A DNA stretch of 64,000 nt from CAVZVZ01 sp963778895 (GTDB lineage Bacteria; Actinomycetota; Acidimicrobiia; Acidimicrobiales; Acidimicrobilacustridaceae), in the NCBI GenBank assembly GCA_963778895.1, contig CAVZVZ010000005.1:310001-374000 (forward strand), read 5' to 3'. The translations under genes and the position numbers were made by a program. Position 1 is the stretch's first letter. Every line of letters starts with the position of its first letter. The notes under the pieces were generated by a model. The model was not told where the DNA came from. It did no database searches and was given only the letters and a program-made list of their open reading frames with translations. This document shows positions 16,166-26,865 of the stretch, piece after piece.

Positions 16166-17422
16166 CTAGGGCTCGGGGGTCTGGTTGAGGTAGGGGGTGC
16201 CGTCGACGGGGAGGCCCAGCACCCGCACTTCCCAATGACAGTGGGGCCCGGTCGACACACCGGTACTGCCGACGAGCCCGATCTGCTGGCCGCGTTGCAC
16301 CAGGTCGCCGGGTTTCACGTCGAGCTCACTCATGTGCCCGTAGAGCGTGGCGAGTTGATTGCCGTGATCGATCACCACGGTCAAGCCGTAGCCCCCTTGC
16401 TCCGACGCGATCAACACGAGCCCGTTCTCCGAGGCCCGCATCGGATCGCCCATGTGGCCATCGAGATCGAGCCCGTTGTGCTGTCTCACGACGTTGTAGA
16501 TCGGATGCAACCGCGGGCCGTACCCCGACACGATCTTTCCGTTCTTGATCGGGTCGAGGAAGATCCCATAGGTCTCCGTCGCCGGCTGTTGATCCTTCTG
16601 CCAACGCGCCAGCATCTGCGTGATCGAGTCGGACTGGCTGACCTCCTCCGCGTACGCGAGCTCGTCTTCGCGTCGGCGCGTCTCGATCTCCTCGCCCAAG
16701 CGTTGCTGCTCGGCCGCGGCATCGACGGCGGCCGCCTGCGCGTCGGCTTGTTGCGTCCTCGTCTGCTCGAGCTCGTCGCGCCGACCGGCGACCTCGTCAC
16801 GCGCGTCGGCCGCACCCTGTCGATCCTCGTTCGCGTTGGCGCGCAGGCTGTCGGCCTGCGATCGCAACTCGCTCACCCGTTGCACGACCGCTTTGCGATC
16901 GACCACCACGGCCTCGGCGTAGACCTGGCTCTTGGCCATGTCCTCGAGCGATCCAGCGTTTCGCAACGCGGCCACGAAATCCGGCACCGGCGTGGCACCG
17001 CCTCCGACATAGGCCTCGATGGCCTGGTTGCGCAGACGCTGCTGCTCAGTGTCGAGCCGGGACTCGACGTCGGACAAGGAGCTCTCGGTTTCGTCGAGCG
17101 CCGCCTGTTTGGCGTCGAGTTGCGCCTGGGCGGCGTCGAGCTCTTGTTGCACGTCGGCCAAGCGGGTATCGAGATCGGCGATCTGCTGGCCCAGGTCGTC
17201 GGCCCGCTTCTGCGCGGCCTGTTGGGCGTCGCGCACCTGTTGCTCCTCCTGGAGCGAGTGCAGGTACTCCTCGTGGGTGGAGCTGTCCGACGCGGGCGCC
17301 GACGGGTCCACTGCGCCTTCGTCCTGCGCTCCGGCCAGCGTGGGCGCGAGCAAGCACGAGGCTGTCACCAGCGCGACGACACCTCGCAGCCACCAGCGAC
17401 GGTGTCGCTGACCAGCGCTCAC
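16166..17422 (-). CDS. M23 peptidase with coiled coil (EnvC/PcsB-like murein hydrolase)
   Basis: 418 residues. Signal peptide to about residue 32 (VVALVTASCLLAPTLAGAQ/D), then a long coiled coil (about 50-270, Gln/Ala/Glu/Asp-rich). The C-terminal LytM domain follows: GYGPRLHPIYNVVRQHNGLDLDG with the zinc motif H-x3-D, then LATLYGHMSEL and GPHCHWEVRVLG with the H-x-H motif. All zinc ligands are present, unlike E. coli EnvC. Downstream of ftsE-ftsX in the same direction, it is probably the septal peptidoglycan hydrolase or activator that FtsEX controls. GTG 17422 has GAGGAG just upstream. Confidence 0.9.
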   Translation of the reverse strand: MSAGQRHRRWWLRGVVALVTASCLLAPTLAGAQDEGAVDPSAPASDSSTHEEYLHSLQEEQQVRDAQQAAQKRADDLGQQIADLDTRLADVQQELDAAQAQLDAKQAALDETESSLSDVESRLDTEQQRLRNQAIEAYVGGGATPVPDFVAALRNAGSLEDMAKSQVYAEAVVVDRKAVVQRVSELRSQADSLRANANEDRQGAADARDEVAGRRDELEQTRTQQADAQAAAVDAAAEQQRLGEEIETRRREDELAYAEEVSQSDSITQMLARWQKDQQPATETYGIFLDPIKNGKIVSGYGPRLHPIYNVVRQHNGLDLDGHMGDPMRASENGLVLIASEQGGYGLTVVIDHGNQLATLYGHMSELDVKPGDLVQRGQQIGLVGSTGVSTGPHCHWEVRVLGLPVDGTPYLNQTPEP

Positions 17423-17471
17423 AGCTCCTCGTCGATTGAGGTCGACGGTTCCCCCTCGCTTCTCCTCTGTT

Positions 17472-17487
17472 GCCGCCCTCGGGCGGC
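17472..17487. other. short GC-rich hairpin between ftsX and the M23 gene
   Basis: GCCGCCC-TC-GGGCGGC, a 7-bp perfect stem in the 145-nt gap. It could attenuate or end the ftsEX transcript. No U-run follows. Confidence 0.3.
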
Positions 17488-17492
17488 TTCCC

Positions 17493-17515
17493 GCAATATC
17501 GACCGATTTCGCTGC
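17493..17515 (-). repeat. copy 2 of a 23-bp intergenic element
   Basis: Shares the 14-base core with 16112-16125; lies 71-93 nt upstream of the M23 peptidase start on the minus strand. Confidence 0.5.
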
Positions 17516-17567
17516 CTCGTTGAGCGATTGGCGTGGTTGAGCGGACTGGGACGACTTCGTGCCGGGT

Positions 17568-18458
17568 TCAGATGTCGAGGAATCGGGTCACGGCGACGCC
17601 GGCCCCGGCCGCCCCGATCACACACCCGATGGCGCCCATCACAACGTAGATCAGGGCGGCCTGGCCGGTACCGAGGGTGATGGCACTGAACAGCTCGAAA
17701 TCCTGCGGGAACCAGTCCTCGAAGAACGGGCGGAAGATCGCGAGCGAGATGATCGCCAACGCCGCACCCACCACACCCTGGACGAGTCCTTCCACCATGA
17801 ACGGCACGCGGATGAACCAGTTGGTCGCGCCCACGAGTTTCATGACCTCGATCTCGCGTCGGCGAGCGAACATCGCCATCCGGATCGTGTTCAGGATCAA
17901 GAGGCCGGCGGCACCGAGCAAGAACACCGCCACGAGCAACATGCCAACCGTAAGGCTCGACGACAACTGCTGTACGAGCCGGATCGTGTCGGTCGCACGG
18001 GCGACCTGTTTCACCCCTGGCTTGGTCTCGTACTGCTGGCTGAGCGCAGTCACGGTGTCGACGTCCTTGTTGACCGGCACCACGCGGTACGACGGCGGCA
18101 GGATGTCGGGCGCCACCGAATCGATCATCTCGGGTGAGTCCGCGAACAACCGCTTGAACTCTTCGTAGGCCGCTTGCTTGTCGACGAAGGTGACCTTCTC
18201 GACGTCCGGGCTGCTCTGTAGGTCGTTGCCCACGCTCGCGATCTGGTCGTCGGTGGCGGTGGGGTTGAGGAACACGACGAACTCGACGCCGCCCTGCCAA
18301 CGCTGCGTGGCGTTGCGTACGCCTTGGCTCACCATCATGGAGAACCCGACCAGGAACAGCGACACGGTGACCGTGAGCACGGTCGCGATGCTGATCGTGA
18401 CGTTGCGGACCAGGTTGCTGGCCGTCTCTCGTGCGACGTAGTCGACTTTGATAGCCAT
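17568..18458 (-). CDS. ftsX: cell-division protein FtsX
   Basis: 296 residues. One cytoplasmic/membrane start (NLVRNVTISIATVLTVTVSLFLVGF, about 15-40), then an extracellular loop of about 120 residues (FVVFLNPTATDDQI...PPSYRVVPVN). Three more helices follow, with the conserved ARRREIEVMKLVGATNWFIRVPFMVEGLVQGVVGA. FtsX is the permease-like half of FtsEX and couples ATP hydrolysis to outer peptidoglycan hydrolases during division. It lies 8 nt downstream of ftsE. Confidence 0.95.
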   Translation of the reverse strand: MAIKVDYVARETASNLVRNVTISIATVLTVTVSLFLVGFSMMVSQGVRNATQRWQGGVEFVVFLNPTATDDQIASVGNDLQSSPDVEKVTFVDKQAAYEEFKRLFADSPEMIDSVAPDILPPSYRVVPVNKDVDTVTALSQQYETKPGVKQVARATDTIRLVQQLSSSLTVGMLLVAVFLLGAAGLLILNTIRMAMFARRREIEVMKLVGATNWFIRVPFMVEGLVQGVVGAALAIISLAIFRPFFEDWFPQDFELFSAITLGTGQAALIYVVMGAIGCVIGAAGAGVAVTRFLDI

Positions 18459-18466
18459 GCCGTGCC

Positions 18467-19144
18467 CTACTCGTAGACGCCGCGAGCTTGGTCGCGGACG
18501 ATCGAGCCGCGGTCGAGCTCGATGACTCGGCGCCGCATCGTGTCGACGATGCCGCGGTCGTGGGTGGCCATGACAACCGTGGTGCCAGTCTTGTTGATGC
18601 GGTCGAGCAATCGCATGATGCCCACTGACGTAGCCGGGTCGAGGTTGCCGGTGGGCTCGTCGGCCAGCAGGATCAGCGGCCGGTTGACGAAAGCCCGGGC
18701 GATCGACACGCGCTGTTGCTCTCCACCCGACAGCTCGTGCGGGAACCGCTCACCCTTGTTGCCCAGCCCGACGAGCTCGAGGATCGCGGGCACCTGGGTG
18801 CGCACCACGTTGCGCGGACGGCCGATCACCTCGAGGGCGAAGCCGACGTTCTCGAAGACGGTCTTGTTGGAGAGCAACTTGAAGTCCTGGTAGACGCATC
18901 CGATGTTGCGCCGCAGGAAAGGCACCTTCCACATCGACAGATCGCCGATGTCCTTGCCGGCCACGAAGATGTGCCCGCCCTCGGGCATCTCCTCACGGTT
19001 CAGCAGTCGGATGAAGGTGGACTTCCCCGACCCCGACGGGCCGACCAGGAAGACGAACTCGCCCTTCTGGATCTCGACGGTCGCCTCACGGAGCGCGGTG
19101 ACGTTGCCCTTGTAGGTCTTGGTGACGTGCTCGAGCTTGATCAT
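18467..19144 (-). CDS. ftsE: cell-division ATP-binding protein FtsE
   Basis: 225 residues. Walker A GPSGSGKST (about 35-43), Q-loop GCVYQDFKLLSNKTVFENV, signature LSGGEQQRVSIARAFVNRP, and Walker B LILLADEPTGNLDP, with H-loop VMATHD. The Q-loop sequence and NLDP are FtsE hallmarks. It forms a complex with FtsX at the septum. Upstream on the minus strand is TTGTAACGTTTTTGCAACA ending 1 nt before ATG 19144; TAACGT there could be a -10 but with a 10-nt gap. Confidence 0.96.
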   Translation of the reverse strand: MIKLEHVTKTYKGNVTALREATVEIQKGEFVFLVGPSGSGKSTFIRLLNREEMPEGGHIFVAGKDIGDLSMWKVPFLRRNIGCVYQDFKLLSNKTVFENVGFALEVIGRPRNVVRTQVPAILELVGLGNKGERFPHELSGGEQQRVSIARAFVNRPLILLADEPTGNLDPATSVGIMRLLDRINKTGTTVVMATHDRGIVDTMRRRVIELDRGSIVRDQARGVYE

Positions 19145-19263
19145 TGTTGCAAAAACGTTACAACCGGCGAGAGGGGGATCCCGGTCAGGCCGGGCCGGTT
19201 GCGCGGTCGGTCACGGTAGCCGCTGGGCCCTGCGGATTGGTAGACGGGCAGGTGGTCGCGGGC

Positions 19264-20382
19264 TCATTCCCCCGCGGGGCTGGCCGCCGAGCGCTCCCAG
19301 CGGAGGTACGCCTCCATCAGGCGGTCGAGATCGCCGTCGAGGACGCCGTCGACGTTGCCGACCTCGAAGCCCGAGCGCAGATCCTTGACCTGTTGATAGG
19401 GCTGCAGCACGTACGAGCGGATCTGACTCCCCCACTCGACCTTCTTCTGCTCGCCCGAGATGGCCGCGAGCTCGTCGGCCCGCTTCTGCCGCTCGAGCTC
19501 GGCCAGCTTGGCCTTCAGGATCTGCATGGCCCGGTCCTTGTTCTGGTGCTGGCTGCGCTCGTTCTGGCACGACACCACCACGCCGGTCGGGAGGTGCGTG
19601 AGACGAACCGCCGAGTCCGTGACGTTGACGTGCTGGCCGCCCGCGCCGGACGAGCGATAGGTGTCGACCCGCAGGTCCTTCTCGTCGATCTCGATATCGA
19701 TGTCGACTGCTTCGGTGAACGGGACCACGGCGACCGATGCGAACGCGGTGTGCCGGCGCGCGTTGCTGTCGAATGGCGAGATGCGTACCAAGCGATGGAC
19801 CCCGCGCTCGGAACGCAGCAATCCGTAGGCATACCGACCGCGGATGATGGCCGTGGCCGAGGTGATGCCGGCCTCTTGCCCGGCCTGCACCTCGTCGATC
19901 TCGATGTCGAAACCGCGCCGCTCGGCCCAGCGCAGATACATGCGCAGCAGCATGTTGGCCCAGTCCTGTGAATCGGTGCCGCCCGCGCCGGAGTGCACGT
20001 CGAGCAGCGCGTCTTGCTCGTCGTGCTCACCGGTGAACAGCGCGCGCAACTCCAGTTCGTCGAACTCACGACCGAGGGCTGCCAGTGAATCGGTGATCTC
20101 GCCCTCCACCGAGTCGTCAGCTTCCTCGCGGCCGAGCTCGAAAAGCGTCTCGGCATCGTCGATCCGCTGAGCCAGCGACGTCCAACGCTCGATGTCGTCG
20201 ACGACGCTCGACAGCTCTCCGGTCACCTTGCGGGCGCGCTCGGGATCGTCCCAGAGATCCGGACGCGACGCCTCTGTTTCGAGTTGAGGGCGGATCTGCT
20301 CGAGCTCGTCGATCCGCAGGAAACCGCGCGCCGCGTCGAGGCGCTCCCGTAAGGACGCGAGGTCGTCGGAGAAGTCACGCAC
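19264..20382 (-). CDS. prfB: peptide chain release factor 2
   Basis: 372 residues, normal for RF2. Stop-codon recognition tripeptide SPF (RISPFDSNARRHTAF) for UGA/UAA and the peptidyl-transfer motif GGQ (SSGAGGQHVNVTDSAVRLTHLP). The single frame runs from GTG 20382 without an internal UGA, so it lacks the programmed +1 frameshift found near codon 26 in many bacteria, as is usual in actinobacteria. Acts on terminating ribosomes. It stands between ftsE and secA, all on the minus strand. Confidence 0.96.
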   Translation of the reverse strand: MRDFSDDLASLRERLDAARGFLRIDELEQIRPQLETEASRPDLWDDPERARKVTGELSSVVDDIERWTSLAQRIDDAETLFELGREEADDSVEGEITDSLAALGREFDELELRALFTGEHDEQDALLDVHSGAGGTDSQDWANMLLRMYLRWAERRGFDIEIDEVQAGQEAGITSATAIIRGRYAYGLLRSERGVHRLVRISPFDSNARRHTAFASVAVVPFTEAVDIDIEIDEKDLRVDTYRSSGAGGQHVNVTDSAVRLTHLPTGVVVSCQNERSQHQNKDRAMQILKAKLAELERQKRADELAAISGEQKKVEWGSQIRSYVLQPYQQVKDLRSGFEVGNVDGVLDGDLDRLMEAYLRWERSAASPAGE

Positions 20383-20400
20383 GAGGTGCAGACTCCCGCG

Positions 20401-23134
<2,734 letters not shown>

Positions 23135-23207
23135 GAGACCGACGAGTCTACCGGTGGGGTGCGCGGCGGCCAGCTCGGACCCGGTCGATTGTGTGACGCC
23201 GGGGCGA

Positions 23208-23868
23208 TCAGCTGCCTGGAGTCTGAGCCTCGGCCCGACGGGCCCGCGCCGTGGTGCGCGCCCACCGTTGGAGCTTCCGCAGGGCATTCGCAACCAGATT
23301 GGCGGCGGTGGTGACGGGCAGGCCGAGCCGGTCGGCCGCGTCGGTCAAGGTCGCGCCGGCGGCGAGTTGTTCGAGAACCTGCTGCTCGCGAGCATCGAGT
23401 GGCGGTGGAGCCGGCCGTGGCGCCGTCGGCGGGGCTCGCCGGCGGCGCGTGGTCGCTCAGGAGCACCCGCGCCGCGAACGCGTCGATCACCGGGCGGCCG
23501 GCCACGAGAGATCGGGCCACCGAGACCACTGTCGCGTCGGCCGAGCCGCGCACCAACACACCGGTGACGCCAACGCGTAAGGCGCGGCGCAGCTCACGCT
23601 CCTCCCGTTCGTCGTCGGGGTCGTACACCAGCGCCAGTCCGATGCTGGGGTTGGACTCGCGGAGCGCCGCCGCGGTGCGCACGCCACCGATCGGCGGCAG
23701 GTGACCGCCGATCACGGCAACGTCTGGGGCGTTCTGGAGCGCCGCGCTCCGCGCCACGTCGGCATCCGGGGCCTCGCCGACCACCTCGATGTCCGGGGCG
23801 TGCTCGAGCGCGAGGATCAGGTGCCGGCGAAACAAGGCGGACTGGTCACAGACCAACACGCGAATCAC
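23208..23868 (-). CDS. NarL/LuxR-type response regulator lacking phospho-acceptor Asp, frameshifted
   Basis: Receiver domain MIRVLVCDQSALFRRHLILALEH with one early acidic residue. The place of the phospho-acceptor (usually DVVLLDLxMP) reads DVAVIGGHLPPIGG, so Asp is replaced by Gly. After a shift near 23420 comes a LuxR-type HTH (LDAREQQVLEQLAAGATLTDAADRLGLPVTTAANLVANALRKLQRW), ending PGS-TGA 23208. About 219 residues. It probably works without phosphorylation. GTG 23868 is the natural start by homology. An in-frame ATC at 23907 sits 6 nt after TAGACT and would add 13 residues. No kinase gene is near. Confidence 0.78.
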
Positions 23869-23951
23869 ACCGTCGTGCCACTTGCGATCGGCAATCGGGA
23901 AGACGATGGTCGCAGTCTACGGACCTCGAGCGCGACGTCAGACCGTGACGA

Positions 23952-24245
23952 TCACCGCAAGCGATCACACACGAGCCGGCCGATCATCCGCTCGGCCAAG
24001 TCCTCGGCGGTCGGCGTGTCGCCACATTCGAGCCGGCGCCGAGCCTGTTCCAGCCGTTCGGGACGCAACGCCGGTGCCTCGCGCATACGAGCGAAGACCT
24101 CGGTCGGAACGTCGTCGAGCCGACACAGCTCGGTGTGAAGCCCATTGGTTTGGTCCTCGTTGCAGCCATCTACCGCGCTCTGCGGCGCGCCGGTCAGGAG
24201 AAGAGCCGCCAGCGAACGCTGGACTTGCTGCTCAGTGGGTTGCAT
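23952..24245 (-). CDS. FlgM-like anti-sigma-28 factor (tentative)
   Basis: About 97 residues from ATG 24245, preceded by GAGGG at 5 nt; an upstream ATG at 24275 has no ribosome site. The C-terminal 40 residues (LRPERLEQARRRLECGDTPTAEDLAERMIGRLVCDRLR) fit the FlgM pattern: R-x-E/K-x-v...aR..l..G..p..ddlA..mi..lv. FlgM binds the flagellar sigma factor FliA until the hook is complete. A sigma-28-like promoter lies upstream, consistent with feedback control. No flagellar genes are in the window, so the call rests on the pattern and promoter together. Confidence 0.5.
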   Translation of the reverse strand: MQPTEQQVQRSLAALLLTGAPQSAVDGCNEDQTNGLHTELCRLDDVPTEVFARMREAPALRPERLEQARRRLECGDTPTAEDLAERMIGRLVCDRLR

Positions 24246-24286
24246 CCGTCCCTCGGTTGTGTGAGATCCCGCCATCTCAGTCCCAA

Positions 24287-24315
24287 TGTTCGGCCCGTGT
24301 GAACGCCGCCTTGAG
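24287..24315 (-). promoter_or_regulatory. sigma-28 (FliA/WhiG-type)-like promoter
   Basis: On the minus strand CTCAAG (24315-24310), a 15-nt spacer, then GCCGAACA (24294-24287). The sigma-28 consensus is TAAA/TCAAG-N15-GCCGATAA, so box sequence and spacing fit. It starts 42 nt before the FlgM-like ATG at 24245. Confidence 0.55.
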
Positions 24316-24392
24316 CGGGTGTTACGCGCCGATGCAACCTGAGAGGCACCCTCAAACGGTGACTTCTGGCAAAACGCGCATCGAGCCGGCGG

Positions 24393-25001
24393 TCATCGCG
24401 GAACGAGCTCGTCACCCGGGCCCGGCGTGCGCGCCAGCACCAAACCGTGCACCTGCGACACCCCTGCCCCTCGCAAGGCGCGTGCCGCCGCGGACAACGT
24501 GGCGCCGGTCGTGATCACGTCGTCGATCAACAACACGCGCGCCCGGGGAGTACCGATCGCGGCGAAGGCCGGGCCCTCGAGCCGCGCCGCCAACGACCGT
24601 CCGGTCTGCGCGACCGCTGACACCCGCCGCAAGGCTCGACGGCAGGGAAGCCGCAACCGCCGCCCCACTGCACGCGCCAGGAGCTCGGCCTGATCGAACC
24701 CACGCGAGCGGCGACGCTCATCCGAAGTCGGCGCCCACACCACCTCGTCGACCGTTGGGAGCGCGAGCGCCGCCAACGCCGTTGCCAAACGAGGCAACCC
24801 GCTGCGCCGATTGCGGTACTTGAGCGCGGTGATCAGCCGGCGAGTCCCGCCCTCGTACAGCAGCAACGCCGTACAGCTGTCGAGACCCGGCGGGACGCGC
24901 ACGACGCCAGCGGGACGCAATCGTTGTGAACATGACGAACAGGGCGACGGACCAACCTCGTCACACACGGCGCAACGCGAAGGGAAGAGCAGTTCGAGCA
25001 C
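24393..25001 (-). CDS. comF: ComF family phosphoribosyltransferase-like protein
   Basis: 202 residues. An N-terminal zinc ribbon (RCAVCDE...SPCSSCSQRL, two C-x2-C pairs) and the ComF motif LLLYEGGTRRLITALKYRNRR are followed by a PRPP-binding loop RVLLIDDVITTGATL. ComF proteins take part in DNA uptake or recombination in some bacteria, but many carriers are not competent. GTG 25001 is 6 nt after TAGCCT, whose TAG is also the stop codon of mtnA. Confidence 0.9.
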   Translation of the reverse strand: MLELLFPSRCAVCDEVGPSPCSSCSQRLRPAGVVRVPPGLDSCTALLLYEGGTRRLITALKYRNRRSGLPRLATALAALALPTVDEVVWAPTSDERRRSRGFDQAELLARAVGRRLRLPCRRALRRVSAVAQTGRSLAARLEGPAFAAIGTPRARVLLIDDVITTGATLSAAARALRGAGVSQVHGLVLARTPGPGDELVPR

Positions 25002-25007
25002 GCCGAC

Positions 25008-25013
25008 AGGCTA
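25008..25013 (-). promoter_or_regulatory. leaderless -10 box (TAGCCT) of comF, overlapping the mtnA stop codon
   Basis: TAGCCT with a 6-nt spacer to GTG 25001; its first three bases are the mtnA stop TAG (25013-25011). Confidence 0.4.
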
Positions 25014-25968
25014 CGAACGGCGTGTGACACCGTCCTCGCTCACGTAGGCCGTGACCAACGCGGCCGGGGTCACGTCGAAGGCGCGATTCTCCGCCTGGAC
25101 TCCAGCCGGCGCGACACGATGCCCGTCGAACTCGACCACCTCGTCGCTGGCCCGCGCCTCGATCGGAATGTCGGAGCCGGTCGGGGTGCGATCGTCGAAG
25201 GTCGACCTCGGAGCGGCCACGTAGAAGGGCACATCGTGGTGATGGGCGAGGACAGCCAAGGAATAGGTGCCGACCTTGTTGGCCACATCACCGTTCGCGG
25301 CGATGCGGTCCGCGCCGACGATGACCGCATCGACCTCGTTGGCCGCCATGAGCGAGCCGGCCAAGACGTCGGGGATGACGGTGCACGGAATTTCCAGGCG
25401 CTGCAGCTCCCAAGCCGTGAGGCGCGCCCCCTGTAGCACCGGCCTCGTCTCGTCGACCCACACCGCCAATCGCTTGCCGGCCTCGTGGGCCGCGCGAAGG
25501 ACACCAATGCGCGGTGCCGTAGCCGACGCAGGCCAGTGCGCCGGCGTTGCAGTGCGTGAGCACTCGCGCACCGTCGTCGATCAGGGCTGCTCCATGAGCA
25601 CCGAGGCGGCGGTTGGTCTGTACGTCCTCGTCGGCGATGCGGACGGCCTCGGCGATCGGATCGGGCGCCGCGCGGGCCCGCTCGACTCCCCACGCCAAGT
25701 TGGCGGCGGTGGGCCGGGTCGCGATGATCGCTGCCGCGGCGTCGTCGATCGATTCGCGGTTCACGCACGCCAGCGCGACGCCCATCGCTCCGGCGGCACC
25801 GAGTGCCGGCGCCCCGCGGATGGCCAACGTGCGGATCAGGTCACAGAGCTCGGCCACCGAGTCCACGTCGAGCATCACCAACTCGTGGGGCAGGCGACGC
25901 TGGTCGATCAGTTGGACTGAATCACCTCGCCAGGAGATCGTGGGCGGGATGGGTTCGGACGCGCTCAT
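25011..25968 (-). CDS. mtnA: S-methyl-5-thioribose-1-phosphate isomerase MtnA, frameshifted
   Basis: Starts ATG 25968; IPPTISWRGDSVQLIDQRRLP is the family start. Motifs TLAIRGAPALGAAGAMG, VLTHCNAGALACVGYGTA (catalytic Cys), and, after an extra C near 25513, IGVLRAAHEAGKRLAVWVDETRP. GADRIAANGDVANKVGTYSLA carries the catalytic Asp. Ends GVTRRS-TAG. About 318 residues. It isomerises MTR-1-P in methionine salvage; the close homologue eIF2B-alpha-like aldose isomerases differ at these motifs. Adjacent ahcY also belongs to sulfur/methyl metabolism. Confidence 0.92.
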
Positions 25969-25987
25969 CGGAGGTTCTCGGCCGCGA

Positions 25988-26828
25988 TCAGAAGTTCTCG
26001 GGGCCGATGACCGGCGGATCGTCGCCGGTGATGATGGCCTCCATCCGACGCCGCACCATGTCGGCCGAGCCAGGGTGGGTGAGGATGTAGAACCGGCGTT
26101 CCTTCACCGCCGCCACGACCTGCGCGGCGACATCGGCGGGATCCATGCCGGATTCGACGAAGCCGCGAATGACGTCACCGAACACGGCCGCCATCTCCGC
26201 ATCGGCCTCGTCAGCCCCGGATGCCTCAGCGAGTCTGGGCCTCGACGATGTTCGTACGGACCCAACCGGGGCACAACACCGAGACGCCGACGCCCGGCGC
26301 GAACATGGCCGCTTCGTGAAAGGCCGCCTCGGAGATGGCCACGACCCCGAACTTGCTCACCTCGTACGGGCCCATGAACGGCGGTGCGAACAACCCCGCG
26401 ACCGACGCCGTGTTGACGATGTGACCCTCGCCCTGTTCGATCAGCAAGGGCATGAAGACGCGCAAGCCGTGCAGCACGCTCCAGAGGTCGACGTCGATCA
26501 CTCGCTTCCAATGGTCGACGTCGAACCCGGCGACCATCCCACCGCCGCCGACACCCGCGTTGTTGCACACCACATGCACCGCGCCGAAAGCGCTGAGCGT
26601 CTCCTTCGCCAACGCCTCGATCTCGGCGCCGTCGCCGACATCGGTGACCCGTGAACTCACCTCTGCGCCGGTGTCACGCAGTTCAGCCGCTGTCGCGTCG
26701 AGGTGTTCGGGATCGATGTCGGCCAACATCACGCGCATGCCTTCGGCACCGAAGGCGCGGGCCAGGGCCCGGCCGATGCCGGACCCTGCTCCCGTGATGA
26801 CGGCCACCTTGCCGCTCAGCTGTTCCAT
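25988..26828 (-). CDS. short-chain dehydrogenase/reductase, frameshifted
   Basis: Classical SDR: NAD(P) motif TGAGSGIG (residues 12-19), VCNNAGVGGGG, and the active site S (NTASVAG) with Y-x3-K (GPYEVSKFGV). The following CPGWVRTNI is the usual post-active-site loop. A shift near 26225 (…EAQTR) leads to the C-terminus MAAVFGDVIRGFVESGMDPADVAAQVVAAVKERRFYILTHPG, ending GPENF. About 280 residues. The long C-terminal segment resembles actinobacterial SDRs of unknown substrate. GAGGA is 6 nt before ATG 26828. Confidence 0.9.
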
Positions 26829-26865
26829 CGCACTTCCTCAGGCCCGAGCGGCAGAGGTTCTCGAC

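Noticed and set aside
20270..20382. Programmed +1 frameshift in prfB
   Set aside because: No in-frame UGA or CUUUGA slippery site near codon 26; the frame is continuous.
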